DNA from: Auricularia sp. M13
Lineage: Eukaryota; Basidiomycota; Agaricomycetes; Auriculariales; Auriculariaceae
NCBI GenBank assembly: GCA_037042915.1
Contig: CM073202.1
Location: forward strand, 434,001-498,000
Length of the DNA: 64,000 nt
Reading direction: 5' to 3'
Below are positions 22,017 to 31,239 of the stretch, one piece after another. Each line of letters starts with the position of its first letter. Position 1 is the stretch's first letter. The translations under genes were made by a program, and so were the position numbers. Under the pieces are notes generated by a model. That model saw nothing but the letters and a program-made list of their open reading frames with translations, did no database searches and was not told where the DNA came from.

Positions 22017-23135
22017 TCAGGCCTGGGGATCGGGGCGGTGCTCAAGGAGCGATGGGACGCCGTCGTGCGAGTCGTGGGAGCGCGAGTCGGTCGAGCGGCG
22101 GCCGGTGTCGCGGCGGCGCCACCAGGAGGTGATGCGGCGCTCGAAGGACGGGCGGCCGTCGGTGCCCGTGGCGTCCTCGGCGGTTCCACCGGCGTCTGTG
22201 GTGACGGTGGACTGCAGCGAGGCGGAGGAGGCGCGGTGGTCGGGGCCCTGCTGGGGGACGAGCGAGTACTTGAGGTGCGCGGCGATGTTGGTGCCGTCGA
22301 AGCCGAGCGAGAGCGTGATGTAGCTCGACATGGACGGCATGAAGATGCACTCGCCCGGGCGCAGGACGACGGCGTGCATCTGCTCGAGGCGCAGCACCAT
22401 GCGCGTCCACGACACGGCGTCGGCGCTCGTCTCGGGCGCGAGCTCGCGCAGGTTCGCCGGGGTGCACGGCCAGTACATCCACAGCGTCTGGCCGACGAAC
22501 TGGTGGACGAGCATCGGCGGCGCCGGTCTTGTGCGCGTCGCGCGGTTGCGCGCCATGCAGCCCGAGCCGTGCACGACGGCGCGGCTCGCGCGCTCGTCGT
22601 CGGGGATGGCGTAGAACGGCACGGCGGGGCTGCGGAACGAGCCGAGGCCGTGCGGCGTGAAGGAGTCGATGGTGAGCGAGACGGGCTCGCCGCTGGCGAG
22701 CGCGGCGCGCATGTCGGCTGCGGCGGGCAGGGGGCAGTTCAGCCGGTGGCGCGCGGCCGGGGCGGGGACGCACGCACACGTGCCCGGGCTCAGCGCGTCC
22801 AGCTCGCGCTGCAGCAGCGCCATCGACGCCGGCGACGGCGCGCCCGCCCACAGGCGCGCCTCCTCGACGCCGCGCGGCGTCACGTGCCGGAACTCGACGT
22901 GGCCCTCGGCTGACGGGTCCAGCAGCCGCAATATCCGCTTGCCCGTTGCGCGGCGCGGGTTGCTGCGCGGGAGCTGGTTCCACGCCGCCGTGAAGAGCTC
23001 GATCCGCCCGACATCCGACGCGCCGGTCCCCGTGCTGTACGACCGCCGCAGTTCTTGCACGCACGTAAGCGTCTATTCATTGCCGCAAGAGCGCATACAC
23101 TGACCTCGTCGAGAGCCCGAGCCCGGCGCCGTCAT
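22017..23135 (-). CDS. Cupin/JmjC-like protein, copy A
   Basis: Two exons. The short first exon begins at 23135 (MTAPGSGSRR); a 50-base intron (donor GTCAGT, acceptor TGCAAG) joins it to ELRRSYSTG and a long second exon. The core reads LVHQFVGQTLWMYWPCTP, then LRLEQMHAVVLRPGECIFMP and SSYITLSLGFDGTNIAAHL. This spacing of a His-containing strand, a G-E-x-x-x-P turn and a following strand resembles the C-terminal half of JmjC/cupin barrels. The usual HxD iron ligands are not evident, so catalysis is uncertain. The C-terminal tail is Ser/Arg-rich. It is homologous to the gene at 47299-48242, and a 110-bp fragment of the same family lies near 26.7-27.5 kb. Function unknown; the fold is inferred. 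Confidence 0.72.
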
Positions 23136-23940
23136 GTCCGTCGTCGTCCAGAGCGATGAGGAAGAGAAGGTAACAGCGGAGTTGCCGATACTGCTGGCGG
23201 CACCGCTCTCTGCTTGATCCGCTATGCAGCAACAATCTCGGGTGAGTTCCCAGCGTTGCTTGCATACTCGAATTTGGGGAACATACGGACTACTACTAGC
23301 TGTATAATAATGCGGCAGTCACTACGATTCTCACACATTTGTTGCTTTGTCCGCTTACGCCGAGAAGTCAATCCCTTATCTGTTCCAGGACATCAGAGAT
23401 AGTCTCACAACGGTCTCAGAAAGCAGTTGTGTAGTTTTAGCGTTAATGAGGGTCTTTGGATTCTGAGCAGCACTCAGGGAATTCGCAGGACAAAGGCCCG
23501 CGGAATGACCATTCCCCGTCCCAGTCAAGCTCTGCGGTCCTCTGATCACAGCAGGGCTATTGTCTGGAACCCTCACATGAGATCTGTATTTGCGAGAAAA
23601 TGAGCCACAGGGTCTGAAACTCGGGGGGCCAGGAGGCTAGCGGTTTGTCCAATGACAATGGAATTCAATATTACTACGTGACCACAACGAAGATACACCC
23701 TAGATTTAACGCATTCAATCCGTGAGTTTTGAAGAAGGGTACGCAGCAGATTATCTGGAACGATCAGGAATACCCGGCCCAGCGCGCCGAGGCCCGGAAG
23801 CATGTCGAACGCGCGGCGCGCGCTCATTATTGTGCGCGTTTCAAAGTCCGCCTGCTCATCTCTTTCTTGAACCCGGCCGACGCCACCCGCCACGCAACTA
23901 TCCCAGCGACAAGCTCCTCTTGCTCTCCCAGGACGCCCAT

Positions 23941-26241
23941 ATGAGCGAGAAAATAGTCAGCGCGCTGCTGCGCGAGCAGCGCTCGGGCCCGAAAGCCGGT
24001 CCCAGCTCCACCACGCTGCTGCCAGTGCTTGACTCGCCGTCGCCGTCGACGGCGGCGGCAACGGCGCCGCAGCTCGTGCAGCCCTTGGACGACTTCCTCG
24101 CGCTTGCCAACCAGCGTGCGTTCCCTTAGCATTGCAAAGGCCGAGACTAGGACGTGAGCACTGACGCACTAAGCAGACACGGCCCGCCTCCCGCCCGTCC
24201 TATGCGCCCGCCCCGCCGCCACGCCCTCCTCGTCGCAAGATGCGTTCAGCCAGAACGTGCTGGAGCCAGTGCGCATTGCCGCGCACGTCCTGGCGGCGGT
24301 CGGCCTGCTCGACGCCGCGCACGCCATGGTCAACCGCGCGCCCGGCCAGCTGCTGTATTGCGCGGGCAAGCCGCGCATGCTGCTGCTTGCGTGCGGCCCG
24401 CTGCCCACGATTGAGACGTCTGCGTCTGGCGTCGATGCTGGAGTTTGGGCAACGGTATGTGGATGAGATCGTTTCGCTTCTCGGGTTCGTGGTGTCACAG
24501 CGCGCGCAACGCGGGTACAGCGAATTCGCGAGTCTCAGCGCCTTGGAACGCCGTCGCGGTACTCATGCGTCCCTGCATACGCCGTCCTCTGACATCCAAT
24601 AGCCTGCGCTGTTGCCAATACCGTTGCAAGGGCTATCTGTCACAGCTCCTACAGCAACAGTACTCGCATGAGTCTCTTCGCGATGGTTTTCGCTCGCAAT
24701 ATCCCATCGCGAAGAGCGTTGCGAGCTGATACCTCACCCCTCTATTGTCCGCTACTTTGGGAATGAGACCGACGCTCACCACGATCTCGCTCTTTCAGAT
24801 AATCGATCACTGCCGCAAATGCAACGTGCGCCACTTCGGCGTCACCGACTACGAGCGCTGGACTTTTGGCTGTCTATCCGAGGGTTCGTGCGCTTGCATC
24901 GCGTTATATTGCAGACAGTGCTCATCGCTCACGTTCCCTTTGATTATGACAGGATACGGCAGCGCGTGGCTCAGCCCACCCATCGCAGTCACCAGCACGC
25001 AGCCCACAGTCCTCGAAGCGCTGTGCTATTGGATGGCCCAATCGCGCAGGACGCCGAGCGAAGAGGCGTCGCCCTCCCCGGAACTCCCCGCAGCAGCACC
25101 TCACACCCTACCTCCAGCACCGGCACTCATCAGCGAAGACGCGCTTCCCGCGCCGCTGCTGCGCCGTCCGTCGTCCAGCGCAGCGATCCGCCCGCCCGAC
25201 CCGGACGAGAACGCCAAGCCGTCGACGCCGCGCCGGCGCAAGGCTGCTGTGGAGGAGGAGGGCGCGGGGAATGGGATGGTGTCGCCGAGGAAACGCAAGG
25301 CCGCGACGACGAACGGCACTGGCACCGGCACCGAGGACGCCGAGCCTGCGTCGCCGTCTAAGAGGCGGAGGGCTGCGGCTGGGGAGGAGGACGCCGAGCC
25401 TGCCATTATTGCGTCGCCGACTAAGAGGCGCAGGGCTGCCGCTGGGGAAGAGGACGCCGAGTCTGCTGTCTCTGCGTCGCCGTCCAAGAGGCGCAGGGCT
25501 GCCGCTGGGGAGGAGGATGCGGAGATGCTGCTGCAGACGCCGTCGAAAAGACGCAGGGCCGAAGACGAGGACAACGACGCGCCGCCCTCCACACCGACAT
25601 CCTCGCCGAAAAAGCGGCGCGTCGTCGACGACCTGCCCGCAACACCCTCGCGTAGGGCACCGCGCGTCTCGCCGACGAAGGTGCCCCTGCCCTACTCGCC
25701 CTCGCCGCGCAAGCGCGTGCCCTCGCTCCCCGCGCACATGCAACTCGACGCCGAACCGTCCGCCTCCTCCTCATCTTCCTCGAGGGCCCACGCATTCATC
25801 ACGCCCCCGACGTCCGCGCGGCCCAGCACGCCGCCGCCCGCGCCGCCGCCGTACAGCTCGCACTCGCCCGCGAAGAACCTCGCGGCGGCGCGCGAGTCGC
25901 CGTCGCCCCGCCGGCGCCGTGGCCGCAAGGAGGTGGACGAGGATGAGGATGAGGATGTGTTTTTGGCTGTGGCGGACGAGTTGTCGCCACGGAAGCGTAA
26001 GGCAGCGGAAGACTCGCCGCGTAAGCGCAAGTCGGGCGACGTCGAGCTTGAGCTCGGGGCCTCGCCGCGCAAGCGTAAGGCTGCGGCGGACGACGTCGAG
26101 ATGGAACTCGAGCTCGGGGCCTCGCCGCGCAAGCGTCGTGCTGCTGCTGCTGCTGAAGACGGCCTTGCAGGGGACGACGCTGGCTCGCCCCGCAAGCGCC
26201 GTGTGGGCCTGCGGACGCGCGCGCGCTCCAAGGCCGAGTGA
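23941..26241 (+). CDS. Uncharacterised protein with SPRKRK-repeat tail
   Basis: Multi-exon gene. The first convincing ATG is at 23941 (MSEKIVSALLREQRSG); an upstream exon is possible. Then come NVLEPVRIAAHVLAAVG and LLYCAGKPRMLLLACGPL (24240-24420), VRHFGVTDYERWTFGCLSEG (near 24820-24890), and SPPIAVTSTQPTVLEALCYW (near 24975-25035). The same ordered blocks occur in the gene at 31240-32804, so both belong to one family, which I know only as uncharacterised agaricomycete proteins. The remaining 400 codons are a long disordered tail. It carries about a dozen motifs of the type SPRKRK, SPSKRRR or SPTKRRR, several inside a repeated unit RAAAGEEDAE. These resemble the SPKK minor-groove motifs of histone H1 tails and also serve as nuclear localisation signals and CDK sites. 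Nuclear, DNA-associated action is therefore an inference. Confidence 0.7.
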
Positions 26242-26700
26242 AGCCGCACGGTGGGACGACCTGAGCTTCAAGTGGAGGAGCGGACCGATCTCGAAAGGAT
26301 AAGTAAGATACGATCTCAAGATATTTTTTGCATGCGATTTTTCTACTTAGTTTACGATACGATGTGTGTGTCCATGTCTGTTTTCTTGCGTGTAATTGGC
26401 TCTGACTCGACTGCGACGTGTTGGATGTAGACTATATATGTAGTGTACCAGTATGATATCTGTGCAGCTTGTTTGTAATTTGCGGCTGTGGATTGGAAGC
26501 AAAGATCAAATACGGGATATACGATTCCAAAGGTGCATGGGTGGTCAAGCCAGCGCTGTGCGGAGGACATGCATGATCGAGTTCCGAGGGGACAGCGATG
26601 GTGCAAGTGCCAAGTGCAAGAAGAGCCTGAAGAGGAGCCACCGACGGATCGGCCCGAGCATCTTTCTTCCCATCCTCGACGGTGTCCTCAACGAGCGGTA

Positions 26701-27460
26701 GAACGACGAGCGCGCAAGCCGGGCTGCAGGGCGCACACCCTAGGGCTCGGTTTTTAACTCCCCGGGACTTGAAAACCCGTTTGAAACCCCAAGAGTTTCA
26801 GACTCAGGGTTTCAAACTGGGTTTCAAACCATCAACTAATGAACTACTTATATAATGGTGTATTAAGCAAGTTGTTAGTATTATGTCTGCCTATAAAGCT
26901 TGGCATAACCCACCCAGGTCTAAATCCGTCGCTCTACATCCTTTGGTGGGCTCGTGGTCCTGCTGATGCCTCCTCAGCACTCTTGACATTGCCAGGCATT
27001 GGTCATTTCTCTTGGTATTTGATCAAGAGATTGAAGGAACACGATGCACTTCAACTACGGATCGTTCAGATTCTCATGCTGGTCGCGACTGCCTGCAGCG
27101 GCTGCCACACTGACTTCTCTAAGCGATTTCTGTGGGAACTGAGTATAATTGACTGTACTCAAGTAGAACACATCCAAAAAGGTCAAAGGGTACTTATGGG
27201 ACACTGAGAGCTCCTTGGAATGGCCTCGCTGCACTGCATGATTGCACGGCGAGCTCGTTACATATTTGCCTCCGAGGTTTTAAACCCGGCCCAGCGTCGC
27301 CAGATGGGTTTCAAACGGGTTTCAAACTCGGAGTTTGAAACTTAGTTACAAACTCGGAGTTACTTACCGAGCCCTAGGCACACCCGGCCCGCGTCGCCGA
27401 TGCCACTGCACCAGTTCATGGGCCAGACGCTGTGGATGTACTGGCCGTGCACGCCATGAT
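26701..27460 (+). pseudogene. Fragment of a cupin/JmjC-like gene, split by a transposon
   Basis: Two pieces, 26708-26740 and 27378-27455, flank the element at 26741-27377. Together they correspond to about 110 bp of copy A (22017-23135, reverse strand) around the block VHQFVGQTLWMYWPCTP; here the frame after the element reads LHQFMGQTLWMYWPCTP. Similarity ends abruptly on both sides, so only a small part of the gene was ever present here. It cannot encode a working protein. Confidence 0.75.
26741..27377. mobile_element. Non-autonomous hAT-type element with 8-bp target duplication
   Basis: The left end reads TAGGGCTCGGTTTTTAACTC and the right end reads GAGTTACTTACCGAGCCCTA(G), an inverted repeat of about 20 bp. 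The 8-mer GCACACCC occurs on both sides (26733-26740 and 27378-27385). An 8-bp target duplication and TAGGG termini indicate the hAT superfamily. Beside each terminus are repeated copies of GTTTCAAAC or its near-inverse GTTTGAAAC, about four per end, which look like subterminal transposase-binding sites. The only frame inside (26839-27207) shows no transposase features. It sits in the cupin-like gene fragment, whose sequence continues across the insertion. Confidence 0.82.
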
Positions 27461-27525
27461 GTTGAGCAACGAAGCCTGACTTTTTACTTTTTACTTTCTA
27501 TTCCACCTCCGCCGGATCTACCATC

Positions 27526-27563
27526 GGTTCGGTGGCGTAGTTGGTTATCGCATCTGTCTAACA
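27526..27563 (+). pseudogene. tRNA-Val 5' half
   Basis: These 38 bases are identical to the 5' exon of the tRNA-Val(AAC) gene at 48918-49006 (acceptor 5' strand, D arm, anticodon stem 5' strand and loop through the base after the anticodon). Similarity stops exactly where the intron begins in the complete gene. No 3' exon follows within the next 200 bases. It is therefore a half-tRNA, not a gene with a longer intron as far as I can see. Confidence 0.8.
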
Positions 27564-28046
27564 CTTCGGCAATGCCACTCAGTATGCTGGATGGAAAACC
27601 AAGACATACCTGGAGGGGGCCCTGCGAGGACAAAGCCACACTGTGGTACTCACACTTCTCTCCGTGAACTGACTTTCGCTTTGCTAAGCACAATAACAGA
27701 ACGATAACAAGAAAATGTATAAATGCGAGCAGCAGGCAACTATCCGAGCTGTAACTCCTTCCTGTCAAAAGTCAGGACAATAATTAACAAAAGTGACTTA
27801 CTAAGAGATTATGTACAACGAGCTGTACACTAATTGACTCGGTGGATGAGGGTTGACTACGTTGACTCTCAAAGCGGCGAGCGCATTGCAGCCTGGCGTG
27901 CCCTGCGCTTACATTCGGCCCGAGGGTCTGCTGCAGCTCGATCGTTACCGAAAGCAAATCGGCCCCGTCTCCCTTATCAGCGCTCGTGAAGCCTGCTTTT
28001 ATTTGCGCCCGTTGCGCCCGTTGTTCAAGCGACACTTGTATTGGCC

Positions 28047-29426
28047 ATGCATCACCCCCGTCCATCAGTCGGTCTACCCGTCGAGGTCCTGTCGATTATA
28101 TTCGACGTCCTTCAGTTGCAGCACCTTTTGACTGCATCGCATATATCGACATTCTGGCGAGCTGCTGCACTGCGCCACAAGACATATTGGCGTGACATCA
28201 CACTCGCTGCTGTCTCCACTACCGCCAAAGAGTTCTTCCAGGCCAGGCTTGCAGTGGGTGGCCAAAGAACCATCCATCTTCGCGTGCTCAAAAGCGAGTC
28301 ACCCATATCTCACATGCCCACGGAGTTGGTCCTGTCCGCCATTCAGCGCAACCTATTCCGCATGGCCACACTGATTTTTGACGTCGACATTGCCTACGAA
28401 CATGAAGTCTTTGCGGCCCTTCGGAATCCCGCATCCCAACTGCACACACTCGATCTCGCCATGGTACATCGCGACGATTCAGACGACTGCTCATGGGACG
28501 GCATCCCTGCTGATATGTTCTCCGGCCCCGCTCCAAGTCTGCGCCATGTGCGCCTCGAGTACATCTTGTTGCACGCAGACCGCCTTCCGGTCGCATTCTC
28601 CACATTGACCGTCCTGAAGTGCGATTACAGCGAGCGGGCCTTATTCCCGACCGCCGCCATCCTCGCGCATGCCAAATCGTTGCATACGCTCGACTTGCAT
28701 GCGGAAGCACTGTCTCTGGTACAGACCGACTCGGACGAGGCAGAATTTCCGACGCACGTCCTGCGGTCCGTCCAGCTCGCTGTGATGTCCGGCGCCTGCG
28801 ACCTTGTGCAGCGCCTGCCCTGCGCGTCCATCCGCGCACTCACCGTCTCGTTAGTCGACAAGCAATCGAGTCTCCTCATGCTGGACCAGCTCCGCGGGCG
28901 TCTCGAGGCACGGCTGCATCACACGGAGTCCGCGTACTACCTGGAATATCGCTCCTTAGACACGGGCATGACGCGCAGCTTCATTGCATCGCACCGTCAG
29001 ATCGCGTCCGCGTACCTGCCGCCGGTGTTCCTCAACGGCTTCACCGCGCGCATACAGGCGCTGAACTCCTCAACCACCGCCACGGGGCTGATTCCAGTCT
29101 TCCGCGAGCTCCCATCGTGCACGCGCTTTACGTTGTCGTTGGCGGACGGCGAGGCGTTCCAACCGCCAAAGCTACACAGCGCGTCCGCCCGCTCGCCGGT
29201 TCAAGGACGCGCTGTAAGTAGTGGCCTGCTTTAAGGAGACTAACGCCCGATCTCGGTTACCGAACTGCAAGACGTCGTCATTACGAGCACGACTGCGCTC
29301 CGTCTGAACGCACACGATCTGGCGGCGTTCCTCACTGCCGCATTCGTCCCAATGTCGCGGGTAGTAAAAATCACGCTGGACGGCGTCACCTTGGACGGAG
29401 ACTTCGCCGCCGCGATTTCCGCGTGA
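28047..29426 (+). CDS. F-box protein
   Basis: The first in-frame ATG is at 28047 (MHHPRPSVGLPVEVLSII). The F-box lies at the very N-terminus: GLPVEVLSIIFDVLQ followed by LTASHISTFWRAAAL and YWRDITL, the pattern common in agaricomycete F-box-like proteins. The rest holds Leu-rich repeat-like strands (LHTLDLAMV, LRHVRLEYILL, LHTLDLHAEAL, RALTVSLVD). A donor GTAAGT at about 29213 and an acceptor near 29270 lead to a short last exon (VVITSTTALRLNAHDLAAFL, VKITLDGVTLDGDFAAAI) ending at 29426. It is expected to recruit substrates to an SCF ubiquitin ligase. It belongs to the same broad family as the gene at 10350-12086 but is not a close copy. Confidence 0.82.
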
Positions 29427-29670
29427 CCGGTTTGTTCTCTCCCCCACTCGTCGATAGTATTATGATGATGGTGTGTCATTTGTCTGAATTCTGCAATTTT
29501 CATATTATTCTGACTCCGTAACTGTAATGCCCTACTCGCCGTCTAATTTTATAGCTTTATACATCCACAACAACAAAAACATAAGTAGGTTGTGAGAACA
29601 CGCCTCCCGAGACATCAGCATGTGCGGGCGTCGTACGTGATCCTGCGTTCGCCATGCGCATCGCGGAAGG
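29427..29670. other. 3' flank of the F-box gene
   Basis: Short AT-rich spacer between the F-box stop and the point where the duplicated P450 segment begins. No feature recognised. Confidence 0.4.
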
Positions 29671-29936
29671 GTGAGCCCTGTCGGCGCTCGTCCCAGCATC
29701 TGTCCAGCATCACTCCTGGCCTCATGAATTTCATAGGCGGCCCACGCGCCTGCGTCGGCTTCCGTTTCGCGGTCGGCGAGATGAAGGCTGTCCTCTTCCA
29801 TGCCGTCCGGTCCTTCGAGTTCGAGCTGGACGTCGCTGCAACAGACATCGAGTACAAGACGGTTCCCGTCACTCGCCTCTGCGTTGTGAGCCGTGACACG
29901 GTCGGCATGCCCATGAAGATTAGGCCCGTCGGGTAG
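29671..29936 (+). pseudogene. Isolated last exon of a P450
   Basis: Reads [20 protein letters not shown] and on to a stop at 29936, the heme-binding end of a P450. About 64 of 75 residues match the last exon of P450 no. 2 (34809-36989), and the stop is shared. Nothing upstream resembles the rest of a P450; the F-box gene lies there instead. The copy is in the opposite orientation to P450 no. 2. It keeps the cysteine ligand but cannot fold as an enzyme alone. It forms one end of the inverted duplication described separately. Confidence 0.85.
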
Positions 29937-30345
29937 GAGGCAGTCGAATGTGTAGCATGCTATAGCACATAATTATCAACCCACCCTCCTTAAGTACCGC
30001 GCCAAAAGTCCTTTCGCAATTATAGACCAGGGAGCGTCAAAGCAGTAGCCGAAGTCAAAGATACGAGCTGGACGCCTGTGCGAGATTTTGATCCGCTGGC
30101 AGGAGGAGAAAGGCGCGGGATCGGAGTTCATAAAAATTTCACGCCCTTTTCCTTATCCCACATCCACCGCTTTTTCCTACGCTGGACGTGGCATTTACAA
30201 GCGCGGAGAGCGAGCAACCGGCTTTGCTTTCGCTAGCAGCTCTAGTACGCTCTGCGCGTGCGATGACGGTCTTCTAGATAGTGGCAGAAGCCACATCGCT
30301 TCATTTCTTCCCTTGGTCAATATACCAGAGTTCTTGACCTGCTCA
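29671..30345 (+). repeat. Inverted segmental duplication, left arm
   Basis: Matches the reverse complement of about 34385-35110. It includes the P450 last exon and roughly 400 bases of 3' flank. Identity is patchy just after the stop codon and very high over about 30108-30330, where only scattered single-base differences are seen. Similarity fades near 30345. Confidence 0.85.
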
Positions 30346-30652
30346 TATTGCCTGGCAGCTGGATTTCAAAGGCCTTGGAACTTTGCCTCAAACTTGTGCC
30401 CGCATCTGGCCCGCATGCACAGTGCAATGTCAGCATCGTTCGAAGCCATCGTGCTTGCTATCAAGATGCCCATTATCCATTCCGTTGACACAGCGCGACA
30501 GCAATCTTGCAGTGATGCAAGAGCCATAATACATCCTTTCTCGTCAAAGCTCGACCTGACGTCTGCGTCCGCGTCGTTTGTCCCAGTGCTCGACCGGTCG
30601 CGTGTAAATAGTGAACTGGGGGTCGCGTCAACCAGGCTAGCGACTTGAAGAG
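30346..30652. other. Unassigned sequence beyond the duplication
   Basis: An open + frame crosses from the duplicated arm into this region (30088-30648) and includes two Cys-x-x-Cys or Cys-x-His pairs (CSYCLAAG, LCPHLARMH). It does not form a recognised zinc finger, and half of it lies in the duplicated non-coding flank. I see no secure gene here. Confidence 0.3.
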
Positions 30653-31201
30653 CAGACATGCTCACGACTTGGCACGCGCCGCCTTCCCACATCCATTCCC
30701 GACCTTTTCGATCCACCGTGACCGGACGACCCAGTGCCGCATCGCCTTCGCCCAGAGGTAGTAGTATCCCAGCTGTACGCGCTGAGCACGCGCGGGTTCA
30801 TCCAGATGCTGTCCAGGCCGTAGAGCACACGCAAGTCATACGACGCGAGCGGTAGGCACTCGCTCGAGAAGCATTCCTCCGGCGCGGACGCGCGGAAGCG
30901 CAGCGCGGGCAGCGCCCGCGACGGCGTCTTGTTGGGGTATACAGGGTGCAAGTGCGCGAGCGGCCGTGAGGGCAGGCGATCGGAGAGCCTGCCGTTTACT
31001 TTGCGCTGCGAGGGCGGGAGGAAGGCTTCGGCGCGGAGCGCGGCTATGCCGTTCCAACGCGACGTCCAGTCAACCAGCGCCGTGGACGTTGCGCGCCCGC
31101 CTTATGATGTTCAAAAATACGTGAGGGGTGAAAAAGTATGAAATTTAAACGAGCGAGAGAGCGGTAATACCTACCGATACAGTTACAGCGAGCCCAGTCA
31201 T
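30653..31201 (-). CDS. Small hypothetical protein
   Basis: A plausible two-exon gene. The first exon (MTGLAVTVSVG) ends near 31168 at a GTATTA donor; the second starts after an acceptor near 31103 (RATSTALVDWTSRWNGIAAL) and runs through HPVYPNKTPSRALPALRF, CLPLASYDLRVLYGLDSIW and MNPRVLSAY. From there the best protein-like continuation, LGYYYLWAKAMRHWVVRSRW, is in a shifted frame, so there may be a frameshift or a missed junction. I do not recognise the family. The start lies only 39 bp after the stop of the next gene on the same strand, which is unusually close for a fungus. Confidence 0.35.
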
Positions 31202-31239
31202 GAGCGCACAGCGCCCACATTACAGCAGTCTAAGATACT

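Noticed and set aside
21999-22913. 304-codon plus-strand frame
   Set aside because: It lies opposite the cupin-like gene A, is Arg/Gly/Ala-rich and has no domain; a high-GC shadow.
26839-27207. 122-codon frame inside the second hAT-type element as a transposase
   Set aside because: No hAT catalytic or dimerisation motif is visible and the frame is too short; probably chance.
30088-30648. 186-codon plus frame with two Cys pairs
   Set aside because: Its first half is the duplicated non-coding flank, and the Cys/His spacing does not match a known finger.
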